From Ptychodera flava (lineage: Eukaryota > Hemichordata > Enteropneusta > Ptychoderidae): 64,000 nt of DNA. The stretch's first letter is position 1; every line of letters starts with the position of its first letter. Made by a program: the position numbers and the translations under genes. Below, piece by piece: positions 1 to 11,400 of the stretch. Below the pieces are notes generated by a model. It searched no databases. It saw only the letters and a program-made list of their open reading frames with translations, and had not been told where the DNA came from. The stretch covers positions 41,019,523 to 41,083,522 of the forward strand of contig NC_091930.1 of assembly GCF_041260155.1 (NCBI RefSeq). Direction: 5' to 3'.

Positions 1-1249
1 GTTTCTCCTAGAGTCACAGAATCGCCATTTATTGTGTACCTGCTGTATCTATGTTACACCATCTTCATTCAAAAGGGATTTTCCCAACATATTTAGACGG
101 AGAATGTATCATGACGTTTACTGTAGGGTGCATAAGTTAACGTCAATTTTTAATCGTAAACTGAAGAAACTCAAAGTAGATCAAAAACGCAAATTTTTGC
201 CCGTAGCTAGTTTGCTCAACCAAACTCTAACCTGGTTTAACTAAGGGTACATTCTTGGGACTCGCACAAGTATAGGTACATTTCTCCATTGTTTGAGTGA
301 ATCATCAAAACTTTACTATATGTGAATTTAAATGCCTATTATTTAAGCTTTGATTTCCAGAAAACAATCTCTTGAACATGAATTTCTCACTGGTGCAAAA
401 ATAACCCCCCGACAGTCGTAGACCATTCACACAAAAACTTGTCTGTCAGTTCCTGGAGCATATATTTCCCACATCGTCGTTTTCTGATTCCTCGGCGACA
501 GAAGGGAGATTGTAAGGCTAATTTGGCTGTCAAATATACCATATATCTCGCCCCGTGGCTATTTTTAAACGGCAGGTGAGGCACATTGACTTTATATTTG
601 TCGCAGTCAACTGCAGCGATATCACCATCGCACTGTAGATCGATATCCTAACAGAGTACAATGGAATTGCATTTGTCTGCCTGTATTGGAATGCGGAAGT
701 GAAAGAGTTCCAGCCCGACATTTGTCATGACGATATTATCACGTGACTGTAGGTAAACATAAACGTAAACTCACCAGACATTGATCACTTCATAGGTCAG
801 AACGAAAAATATGACCCTCTCTACACACGCCCACATTGATGACAAAAAGAATTACTACACCTACAGTTTACTGACTCAACGCCTTCTGTTTTCTATCATC
901 AATCAATCATTAATTTTGTGACGTCATATCTTGTCCTGTCATGGATAATGGGACTATGCAAAGAACATTGCAATCATTCGCGATAGCCATACAGGCTTTC
1001 ATTTACCGCATCGATCTGCGAAGTTTCGATCTACTCGTTGACAGTCACGCAAGTCGACAGGTTGACAGAGAAGTGCGCTCGAATAAACTGTTACGCTCTT
1101 TGAAAATCGGGAAGTCAGGCGCCGCAATAGTGTGACCGTTTAGGAAGTGACGGAAAGACACAAGTTAATAGTCCGCAGTACTACAGTACATGTATTGCAT
1201 ATTATGGTACTTTTTTTAATGGAACATGTCGACAGGCAAGGAGTTGTTA
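1..1249. other. Intergenic, no gene recognised
   Basis: I see no coding exon here: the open frames are short and lack ATG starts or recognisable motifs. A full palindromic CRE-type octamer (TGACGTCA) lies at 919-926. The stretch ends at the TTA target duplication of the next element. Confidence 0.6.
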
Positions 1250-1483
1250 GGGATGGACCATTAGATCTTGGGAGGGGGTGGTCACAATGAAATTGTGAAT
1301 TTTTTTTTTGTACTATTGTAAATTTCTAATTTTTTTTTTTGCAATTGAGATTAGCTGTGCAATTTTTTTTTTTCAGAGTAAATTTTCAGATTTATAATTT
1401 TTTTAGTTCGTTGCTGTCTGAGGATAAAAGAGGGCAAAGATGTAGTGCGAAGCACCACAAGCGACCGTGCAAGTGGTCACGGG

Positions 1484-1650
1484 GGACGGCAGGAGGGGGT
1501 TGTCCCCCTCCTGTCGTTGGAGCTTTTGAAAAATAGAGATTAAAATGGTGTTATTTTGTGGCACTTGGGGAGTATTTTTGTGGGTGGGGGGAGGTCAGGA
1601 GGGGGGTGTCCCCCTCCTGCCATTGGAGCTCTTGAAAAATAGAGTTTACA
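1484..1650. repeat. 107-bp hairpin repeat, two units (left block)
   Basis: Two copies of a unit of about 107 bp contain a short hairpin of the form AGGAGGGG..TCCCCCTCCT, followed by a segment starting TTGGAGCT and ending GAAAAATAGAG. The same unit recurs twice at 3858-4065, on the other side of the nested element. This suggests that the nested element landed inside a pre-existing tandem array. Confidence 0.7.
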
Positions 1651-1667
1651 AGTCATTGACAATGACA

Positions 1668-3857
1668 TAGTCCCCACTTGTAATAGGAGTATTAGTCTTG
1701 ATGGGGCAGGGAAATGTGATCATTAAGAAGTATCACTGGAGTGTATATGTTCAGATGTATGGACACATAGGTCTATGTCATTGTTCCCATTTGAAACAAG
1801 AGGCATGTCTAAGTTATGGTTCTAAATCGGGAAAAAGATCAGACTTCTAGCTGTATTGGCCAGCCAAGAAATACTTATGCGCATAATAAATGAGGTACAA
1901 GATGTGACATCTTAAGGTCTATTATCCTATCAAAATTGAAGCGTAAAGAACTTGTGGTTACTAAGTTATGCATATATATGCATAATCAAGGTCAAAGGTC
2001 ATCAAGGTCACGAGACATTTTGAAAAAATTGTATTGCTAATTAATCCATATATGCCAAAATTCAGACCTCAAGCTATATTGACTTGCCCACAAATATATA
2101 TGTGCTTAATTAATGAGGTAAAGCATGTGTTGTCATAAGGTCTCCCATCCTACTAAATATAAAGGACATAGCACTTGTGGTTACTTATTTATTGACATAA
2201 TCGTGTATTTTAGGTAAAAGGTTATCGAGGTCACATGACATTTTGTCAAACAATTTCTATCCTATAGTCTATCCCTATATACCAAAAATCATACATCTAG
2301 CTCTATTGGCTCGCTCAAAATTAGATATGTGCATAATTAATGAGGTACAATATGTGGCGTCATAAGGTGTCCCATCATACCAAATATGAAGGGTGTAGCA
2401 CTTGTGGTTCCTGAGTTATGGACAAATATGTATATTTGAGGTCAAAGGTCACCGAGGTCACGTGACATTTTGTCAAAAAAATTGTATTGCTAAGTTATCC
2501 CTATATACCAAAAATCAGACCTCTAGCTCTATTGGCTCGCTCAAAATTAGATATGCGCATAATTAATGAGGTACAATATGTGGCGTCATAGCTGTCCCAT
2601 CATACCATATATGAAGGGTGTAGCACTTGTGGTTACTGAGTTATGGACAAATATGTATATTTGAGGTCAAAGGTCACCGAGGTCACGTGATATTGTGTAA
2701 AAAATGTTGTCTTGATAAGTTATCCCTATATACCAAAAATCAGACATCTAGCTCTATTGGCTCGCTCAAAATTAGATATGTGCATAATTAATGTGGTACA
2801 ATATGTGGCGTCATAACGTGCCCCATCATACCAAATATGAAGGGTGTATTACCTGTGGTTACTGAGTTATGGACAAATATGTATATTTTAGGTCAAAGGT
2901 CATTGAGGTCACGTGACATTTTGTCAAAAAAATTGTATTGCTAAGTTATCCCTACATACCAAAAATCAGACCCCTTGCTCTATTTGCTCACTCAAAATTA
3001 GATATGCACATAAATAATGAGGAACAATATGCGGCGTCATAAGGTGTCCCATCACACCAAATATGAAGGGTGTAGCACTTGTGGTTACTGAGTTATGGAC
3101 AAATATGTATATTTGAGGTCAAAGGTCACCAAGGTCACGTGACACTTTGTCAAAAAATTGTATTGCTAAGTTATCCATATATACCAAAAATCAGACCTCT
3201 AGGTCTATTGGCTCGCTCAAAATTAGATATGCACATAATTAATGAGGTACAATATGTGGCGTCATAGGGTGTCCCATCATACCATATATGAAATGTTTAG
3301 CACTGTGGTTACTGAGTTATGAACAAATATGTATATTCGAGGTCAAAGGTCACCAAGGTCACGTGACATTCTGTAAAAGTGTCTGAAATATCTGCGTGAA
3401 TGGATGGACTCACGGATGGACTCATGGACGGACATGACCCAATCTATAAGCCCCCTGGACTTTATCTGTGGGCACTAAAAACTGTGTCACTGCATCCTTT
3501 TTGCAATATGAATACGATGAGAAACTAAATTTTTATAATTCGTGGCCTTATACATGGCAGTCTATGGAGATCTGCCTTATACATGGGAGTCTATGGTCTG
3601 CCTTATACATGGGGGTCTATGGAGATGAAAACTAAAAAGTCCTCTAACACGGCCAAATTTGATCGCATTGTGAAACAAATCGACGTGCATCTGTATGAGG
3701 TAGGGTACTATCCTTGTACCAAGTTTGAACGAAATCACTCCAGGCATCTCTGAGATATCTGCGTGAACGGACGGACGCACGGATGCACGCACGCACAGAC
3801 GCACGCACGGACATGACCAAACCTATAAGTCCCCCCGGACGGTGTCCGTGGGGACTA
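1668..3857. mobile_element. Nested element with TAGTCCCCAC ends and tandem core
   Basis: The segment starts TAGTCCCCAC (1668-1677) and ends with the inverted copy GTGGGGACTA (3848-3857). Its right end is a hairpin: AGTCCCC and GGAC pair with GTCC and GGGGACT. A related, more degenerate right end lies at about 3440-3478, so two termini of the same family stand in tandem. The core is a 225-bp tandem array. Short terminal inverted repeats, a 3-prime hairpin and a tandem-repeat core resemble Helitron/Helentron-associated elements described in marine invertebrates. That class assignment is inference. No open frame of interest is present. Confidence 0.5.
1800..3385. repeat. Seven tandem copies of a 225-bp repeat
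   Basis: The landmark GAAGGGTGTAGCACTTGTGG and its variants recur at about 1938, 2161, 2388, 2613, 2839, 3065 and 3290, a spacing of 223-227 bp. The first two units are the most diverged. Most units carry three AGGTCA half-sites (for example 2439, 2446 and 2455) followed by CACGTG. The array forms the core of the nested element. It is far too long and too regular in its unit to be a CRISPR array. Confidence 0.9.
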
Positions 3858-4065
3858 AAAATGGTGTTATTTGGTGGCACTTGGGAGTATTTTTGTGGGG
3901 GAGGTCAGAGGGGGGTGTCCCCCTCCTGCCATTGGAGCTTTTGAAAAATGGAGATTAAAATGGTGTTATTTGGTGGCACTTGGGGAGTATTTTTGTGGGG
4001 GGAGGTTAGGAGGGGGGTGTCTCCCCTCCTGTCATTGGAGCTTTTGAAAAATAGAGAATATGGTG
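3858..4065. repeat. 107-bp hairpin repeat, two units (right block)
   Basis: These are two further copies of the unit seen at 1484-1650, with the same G/C hairpin and the same TTGGAGCTTTTGAAAAAT segment. They are separated from the left block by the nested element. Confidence 0.7.
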
Positions 4066-5381
4066 TTATTGGTGGCACTGGGGAGCATTTTTTTCAGATT
4101 ACACATCTTCCTCTGAAACATGGTCTTCTTGCTCCTCAGTAGCTTCCTATAGTTTTGAAAATTGACTATTTTGGTTTCCTGGCTTCCCTTTCTACTGCGT
4201 GGTGAAATGCCTACATTCACCCCACCAAACATCATGCATATCTCATGATTTACAATTGATTTTGACAAGCTGAGAAGCTGTTTGCAAAATATAGTGAAAT
4301 TTGCATATTTGTGTTTTTAGAGCAATTGTTGCCCTTTTTTGATCAAAACATCTATTTCTCTGTAGCAGCATGTCCAAATTGATTGGATGTGTGTAGATGT
4401 GGTGAAATTTCAATATTTGTCTTTTTAGGGCAATTTATGCCATTCATGGTCAAAAAATCTGTATTCTCTGAAAGGGCTTGTCCAATTTCTTTGAAATTTG
4501 CTACATAAGTCCCTTAAGATTTGTTTAAATCATGCTCTTTTTGTGGTGGAAAAATTCTTCAGATAATTGTCATTCAGCATTTGCTACACACAAACGATTA
4601 TTCATGCAGATTTATTCAGTATTTGTTATCGAGAAACTTTCAAAGTTCAACCTTTTGTGTATTTTTGTGTTGAGATTTGTTGGATAGATGGCATTTTACG
4701 TAGTGTATTGTTGAATGTTAAAAATGTGTTGCTGTTGTTTTTTGAGGCTGTTTTTTGAGAAAAAAGAATTGAAAATGCCTTTTAAAAAGCAAAATAATAC
4801 ATAATGACTTGATATGTTGTTTTATCATTATTGACGTGTTTCTACTTGTTCACCCATTATTCATCATGCATTCAACATTGCAATAAAATGCTGTGAAAAA
4901 ATGAACCTGATGTGGCCTGCATCTGTTTACCTTGATCTTAAAGGCAAATATAACTTTCTGTCTTGACAACCATACCATAGTTTCAATGTTTTACCTAGTG
5001 TACCTGCTTGGTTTGTATGCAGGAAACAAGTAGAAAACAGGCTCTACAATTTTATAATTTCCAAGTGATCAGAATACAAAAGTCCTTAAAAGATAAGATA
5101 ATCACAACTTCCAGTATAAGGGATACAGTCACTCTAAATGTATAAATTAAATTAAAAATGTGCCTGGAGGATGTACTAAAAATACAGAAAGTTGCTTCCT
5201 GTCGGTAAAATTTAAAAAACATTCAAGATTTTGAAGACTGTTGCAGATTCTTTTTACGCATTTGTCTTCTTATTTATTTTTATTTTGCAAACTAGTTTGA
5301 AGATATTTTTTTCCTATCTTTCTGCTCTGAATTTTTTTTTCTGTTTTTGACCACCCCCCCCAAGATCTAATGGTCCATCCC

Positions 5382-6278
5382 TTAGCAAAGATCAGTTGAT
5401 TAGCTCTTGGCCAGGTCACGCACGATCACGCTAGTCCATGAGTCACTGAAATACTATGCATCCTATAGACGGACTGTCAATGACATTTCGTCGTACACAA
5501 TATACACTTGCTTGAATATTCACATGCTGTTCTTCTCATATTTTTTCTGATCGTCAGTGTATTTTTCCTCTCTTCTGAATGTTTTTCAGTGTAATTTTGC
5601 TTCACACAACGACGTTTATTCATCACGTTTTAAAGACATTGACTTTAGTCCTTGTTATCATATACCTACATTAACGTGAATGTGTAAAGCTATTCAAAGA
5701 AAGCGCCCTCAGATCCGTGCATTTTTTTTTACGTATCACGCCCCGGCCCGGTGCCCAAATATGGGCAATCGCGTGCATTTCTGAACTATCTCGATTCTGG
5801 TTACTACGGGCGTTGGTATCCGCAAACATTCCATTCGTACACAAAGCCAGCGCGAGATTAGGAAAACGGCTGCTCGCTCAGATGGCAGTTGCGCGTGGCG
5901 ACATTGGAGCCGCGCCGGTGACATCGGCTTTTATTTCTAAATTCTAGTGAAATCCTGTGTATACTAAGTGCGTGCCTGTTCAGTATAAATTACCAGAAAC
6001 TGAGATCACGCTTTGTCCTTCTTACACCTCGATTTCAGCCTTGCTCTCTGTTGGTCACGTTCATTACGGATGTTGTTTTGCGCGTTCCAGAATTCTGCAG
6101 GTAAACAAATGACGTCATTATGTATATCAATCCGTGACGGGAAGCGGCCATCGTATTTCTGAAAAAACTGATACAAATGGCGATGAAAATTTGATATCGC
6201 ACGCATTTTCATCCCCTAAACAATGTTGAATATTATGTAAACTACATATTTATCATTCCATAAGGTATATGAGAAAAC
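5382..6278. other. CpG-containing upstream region of gene A
   Basis: No coding exon is recognised; the 76-codon frame at 5717-5947 has no family resemblance. CG dinucleotides are denser than in most of the window, and a palindromic CRE octamer TGACGTCA lies at 6110-6117, 0.67 kb before the ATG of gene A. This may be promoter-proximal DNA of gene A, possibly with a non-coding first exon, but no transcription start can be fixed from sequence. Confidence 0.3.
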
Positions 6279-6394
6279 CTTTACGGCCCTGATACGGCTT
6301 TTGCGGCCCTTGGTCGTACGGCGTACGGCCCTTGCACGCTCGGGCCCTTCCGCCGTACGACCTCGGCCGCAAAAGCGGTATCAGGGCCGTAAAG
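6279..6394. repeat. GC-rich foldback hairpin (116 bp)
   Basis: The left arm starts CTTTACGGCCCTGATACGGC and the right arm is nearly its reverse complement, ending GCCGTAAAG at 6394, with a short loop. The GC content is far above its surroundings. It is probably a miniature inverted-repeat element. It lies 386 bp before the ATG of gene A. Confidence 0.8.
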
Positions 6395-6688
6395 ATTAAT
6401 TAATCTTCTGTTGTGCGAAATAATATTTATAATTTATTTACTTATTTATTGTCATTCATTTCACATTTCAGTTGTGAACATCATACTGCGATGCAAGGAC
6501 AGCTACATTGTTGCAATTTGGACCATTGGTTCAATGAAGCACAACACATAAGCTTACAAACACGCTAGCACACATAAAATGCGCTGCGAATACATTCAGT
6601 TAAAGAGATGTGAATATTACTAACTTTAGATGTAATATATCAGTTACTTAATCGTCAACTTATTAATTGAATGCTATCGTCGTTACTA

Positions 6689-6733
6689 TTTATTTATTTA
6701 TTTATTTATTTATGTATTTATTTATTTATTTAT
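6689..6733. repeat. (TTTA)n microsatellite
   Basis: About eleven TTTA units with one interruption, ending just before the splice-acceptor-like TATTCACAG at 6731-6739 that precedes gene A. Confidence 0.95.
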
Positions 6734-6779
6734 TCACAGTTGATGTGTACGCCAGTTTCAATTGCTGAACAGACATAAC

Positions 6780-8444
6780 ATGGGAGATAACGGTAAAGAT
6801 TTGTACGACAAGGCTTTATTCCTATCCGCCTCCTGGGGTGATCATGGGTTCAAATTACCTATACTAAATGAGTCAATAATCAACGAGTTCTACGCCAAGC
6901 ATGTAGATTCGCGATCAGATACCAAGCCCAGTATTTTCTCAACAATTGTGGCTGACAAATTTGATAGGGATGTAACGCTGAGTGCTCAAGAAGCAGGGGT
7001 GACCCTCATACCCGCAAGAAGAAAGGCAGGGTCAACACCAACGAATGATCCACCAGGCTTCCATTGGCTGTTAAATCATGAGATCTACTATCCTTCTCTG
7101 TCTGAATTGAAAAATGTCAAGTTCGTGGTTGGTCTAAAACCGTTGACGTCTGCCGTAGCTGAAGATGTCCAGAAAAATCTATTTCACGATGCAAAGTTAG
7201 TTCTTCTTCCTGGTAGCAACACACTGGGGGCGTTGTTCGTCTTTGATTCTTGGGACATTGGCAAGTGTGGTTTACCGTACTTTCATAGAGTTATTTTGAA
7301 AGATTTACACACGAGAAGAGGAGAGGCTCTAAAACTATATGCAACAACCCTCGATGTGACAATCAGTTCACAACAACAAGCAGATATACAAGCAGCAGGA
7401 ATAAAATTGATTACGGCAACAAGAAGTGAGTATGTCGACCAAAAGATGACCCAGTCCAATTACTTTGGCTCTCCAATTATAAAAGCTACTACGGACACCT
7501 AAAGGATTTGCAGAATATCAAGTGCGTGGTCGGTTATGCTCCAAAAACATGTGATGCTGCGGCTAGCATCCGCAAGGATCTGTTTCCTTACGCGAAGTTG
7601 TACCAGATCAACCCTTTCCATCCACAATACTGTCAGCTGGCATCCAGAGAACGAGAGCAGATCGACATGAAAATGCTTAGAGCAGCCGAGGAGGCCGACG
7701 CAGTGGTGTCTATCGGTCCTTCCATGTACGAGCACTTTGAGAATGAATACAGAGCTATTCCAGAGAAGAGCGTGCCCCATATTGAACTCATACCTAAGGT
7801 TGGGGAAGAATTCACTGTTCGAGACGTCAAGTTTCCACCGAATATAAATGAACCTGTAGTAGTGTCGTATGGAGAAGTTCTTACCAAAAATGCTCAAGAA
7901 GAATTCATAACAAAAGCAGCTGCTATCAGTAATGTCACAACAGCTTTGAAAAGTACACGAATGCGCCCGCCAAGGTGGAATATATACGTGGCAGGTGTTC
8001 AGAATGAAGAGGCGTTCCGTACATGCATTACCGAAAACAAGCAAAGAGACTTTCTGGATCTAAGAACTACGCCAGAATATAGCCCCACTCAGCTCGTTAC
8101 GTACCTCCTCCGGTGCCATCTTTGTGTTATTGCAGAGAATCCTGCAGAGTATGGCTTTCTCGGCTTGGAAGCAATGCTGATGGGATTACCTTCCCTCGTA
8201 GATAAAGATTCTCAGCTGGGATACCTAGTTGATACAAAATTCAAAAGTTATGCAAACAGTTGTCTTGTCAACAAGAAAGACCAATGGTTTGATAGAGTAA
8301 TGGATGTAGTGTCGTCTCCGCATTCGGCTTTGGAAGATGCAATGAAGTTGAAGACTGACTATCTTGGCAGCAAGGACATGAAGGAGAGCTACACTAGATT
8401 TGCTAATTTATTTTCAGATTCCGAAGAATCTACGCCATCTAATG
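6780..8444 (+). CDS. Gene A exon 1: GT-B-type region with duplicated N-lobe
   Basis: The start is the first ATG (MGDNGKDLYDK) after an acceptor-like TATTCACAG. Residues 1 to about 145 form one N-lobe copy (ALFLSASWGDHGFKLP, then GVTLIPARRKAG, then SELKNVKFVVG). Residues about 146-330 are a second copy (GALFVFDSWDIGKCGLPYFH, GIKLITATR, DLQNIKCVVGYAPKTCDAAA). The C lobe follows, with VVSYGEVLTK and the signature AEYGFLGLEAMLMGLPSLV, which matches the donor-binding EX7E region of GT4-type retaining glycosyltransferases but with Ala at the first acidic position. One -1 frame step is needed near 7443 (A run); past it the reading continues DDPVQLLWLSNYKSYYG, which aligns with gene B. The exon ends at AATG|GTATGT, phase 1. 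Whether it catalyses anything is unclear. Confidence 0.75.
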
Positions 8445-11400
8445 GTATGTATTCTGAATAGTGAATTTTTATTTTACAAATAATAACATTACAAAATACA
8501 ACTTTTTATCAACAACCTAGTAGACAGAAAATATTTCTCAATTAAGATAAATTTACTCTTTATTCCTTAGATGTTGTGTAACCGTAGATTTGGACGAAAT
8601 ACCATGGACAACATGTCTTGAGGATTTAGAAAATCAGTTGAACCGTCTGTCCAGGGAGACACCTGACAACGAAGCTGCCATAGCTGCTGTCGTAAAACGT
8701 ATGATGGATTTATTGAATGCTTTAAAAAGATGTCAACAAAGTTACAAACGAAAAGCAGCTAAAGTGGTGGAAGAAGAGCATCATTTATTGATAAACGATT
8801 CACGGAGGGAGGGCATGGTGTGCATGAAGTGAGGAATATCATCGAAGGGTCTCTTCGTTTGTCATGCAACTTTCTCAGCTTTATTAATCTCTATATATTT
8901 AAGTCCAGCTGTAAGAATGGAAGGCTTGCTAGTAGCCTAGAACCTCTCCTTGTAACCGAGGAAATAAAAGAGAAGCCGCAAGGATGGAATTACCGCTACA
9001 TCTGCAGGTCGTATATGATGAGGAAATGTTTCAGGCTGTTGAGAATTACTTCACTCAATGTAAGTATAAAATTCAAACAGGAGGGATCAAAGATTTCGAC
9101 TTCTCATAAAGACAAGCACGAACGAGAATGGTCATTGCTTTTGCAATGCTTCGTTCTTCGCTAATATAAGACCCTGTAAAGAATCCAACTCTTTGAACTT
9201 AGAAGCGGAGAAAGTGTGAAAGTTCATTTTCTTTTTACATGAGATAATGAGAATAGGGTAAAGTTACACTTCTTCGAAATCATCAGACATTAAGCTGTTC
9301 TTGTAACATACATCTGTGATTTGTATTGATACACGTGTGATCGTTTCTACATTACTTGTAATTTTGTAATGTTGGAGTCGTCGTAGTTTATTATTAGATC
9401 TTCCTAGCTCACAGACATTAACTTTTGTTTTCATTAAAATAATTTTGCTTTTGTTGAAGGCAATGGCGTTCAAAGTGCACACAAACTTGGAAAACCCGAG
9501 AGTGAACTGGGAAGTCCTCCAGACAATATGGATGAAGGTACTGCAGGAGAGGCATTTCCTAGAGATGAATCTGCTATTTTGGAATTCGACGAAGGTTATG
9601 GCGAGTCTGAACTTGGATCAGATGTAGATGTGAGTTAACCTTGTATTGCCTTCAGCCCCTGTACTATGTGTACAGAGTAGATTTTAGCGAGGTTAACGTA
9701 AATCCCCAGAAAACTTGACTCATCAAAAACAATTGCCTAGATCGTCCACAGAATATGTCCTAGAAAAGGTTTCCCTCATATTGTAATAAATTATGTATAG
9801 GTAAAAAGTCACGTACTGGCAACATATATCCAGGCTATTGCCACAGTAATCTTATCGCGCTCGTATTTAGTGGGAATTACGAGTTGAGGTACCAGTCTTT
9901 GGAGCTGACACACCAAGATGTAGATTGTAATACAACCTTGTACTTTATTGCAAGATGGCGACCATGTCGTTCATCGTCAAAGATCTGATCTCGAGTTCTC
10001 TAGTCTAAGCTCTCTACAAAGTTTAATACAGCTCTAAACGTACATAATTAAAAAAAAATATCACGTGGTAATTTTCCCGCCGTCTTTGATAGTTTCTTAG
10101 GATTAAATAAGATCACACCATGGAATTTCCCGTTCTCGATTGTTCTCAATGAAATCTTAACCAATAATCAATTAAACTATCACACTATCTCTTATCTGCT
10201 TCTCATACGATCTGAGTCAATGACCTTCACAAGCCTTGGCCAGGTGAGGGACGCTTCGAGATAAAATCTCTACAGGGAAGGGCGTTACACTGTAATGTGA
10301 CAACCGTAGCGGTTGCCTGTTTTTTCAGGAATTTCTTGTCCGGTTATAACTCTCAAGGTTACCATTTTTACAATAATATTATATCGAGATTTTGCAGAGA
10401 GACATGGACGTCTGCCTTACAAACTTTTAAATGAACGTTACACCAGAGAAAGACTTGTATCCACAATTAAACACTTTTTGGCAGGTATCACAAGCTGGAA
10501 GGTAAATGCTATATCCCTCTTCGACAAATGATCGTTGATGGCATCAGTGACATCGGTCTTCAGTTAGTGACCACTATATATTTACTTACAGATTGATATA
10601 TGGCGGGTGTCACACGTTGGGCATGATGCGCTCGCTATTTCTGAAACACCTGATATGACTTCTTGGTCTTTTGGCCAGAGGTTCATATATCTTTTTTCAT
10701 GAATTGACTCTGTTGTGTGCACCAGTTCTTCACTGTCTGTTCTGCGCTGTTTTGTGCCTATGTTAATAACAATTGACTATGCATTACGAATTTTGACCTA
10801 GTGTTATATGTCTGTGATAATTTAACTATTACACATAATATCAACTCAAAGTATCTTACTAGCGTTGTTTGCCTCATAACGTGACAAAGGAGCGACTTAT
10901 AGTGTGTTCAAATGGGAGACCTATTACAAAATTTAGGGATCAATCTTTCATTGCTACTTTTTATTTTTCTGATATAACATATTACTTGAGAGAAGATCGT
11001 CCTTCCGTAGTTTAAGCGTTTCACATCAATATGAAACAAAATTCAAATTGCTTTCTCATAATATACAATTTGCATCATAGTTTTATTAGATTATTTCGGT
11101 TTTCATAACTTTAATTTTGGAAGGAGCTTCGATTATGTATCTTCAATGCATGCATTCCATTTAGTAATTTTCCTCCATTCAGTAATAAAAAGTACATACA
11201 TGGACAGAAACAAACAATCGCTTTGTTAAACACTGGCATCATCATAAAATGTTTCATTTATTGTGATTTTTGAATCGCTTTTGTTTTACCCAGCCCGAAG
11301 AATTGGATGACAATATGAAACAAGCAATTGTTACCGAAGAAAAAATACCCTCTATAGAAGGTAAGGGACTGGGAATCGTCACCACCTTTGTTAAGTAATC

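Larger units (their letters stand above)
1250..5381. mobile_element. PIF/Harbinger-like non-autonomous DNA element (4.1 kb)
   Basis: The two ends are inverted repeats of about 34 bp. The left begins GGGATGGACCATTAGATCTT at 1250, and its reverse complement ends at 5381, with one mismatch and a one-base difference in a G run. TTA stands directly outside both ends (1247-1249 and 5382-5384), a 3-bp target duplication. GGG-starting inverted repeats plus a TTA/TAA duplication are typical of the PIF/Harbinger superfamily. No transposase frame is present inside, so the copy is non-autonomous. Its interior consists of other repeats: four 107-bp units with a G/C-rich hairpin and a nested element with a 225-bp tandem array. 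From 4060 to 5340 the interior is AT-rich filler with no recognised content. Confidence 0.75.

Noticed and set aside
1800-3385. Regularly spaced repeats considered as a CRISPR array
   Set aside because: The unit is 225 bp with no short repeat/spacer pattern, and the genome is eukaryotic.
8571-8587. Stronger acceptor TTTATTCCTTAG for gene A exon 2
   Set aside because: Using it after the exon 1 donor leads to an immediate stop; the acceptor at 8586-8587 keeps the frame.
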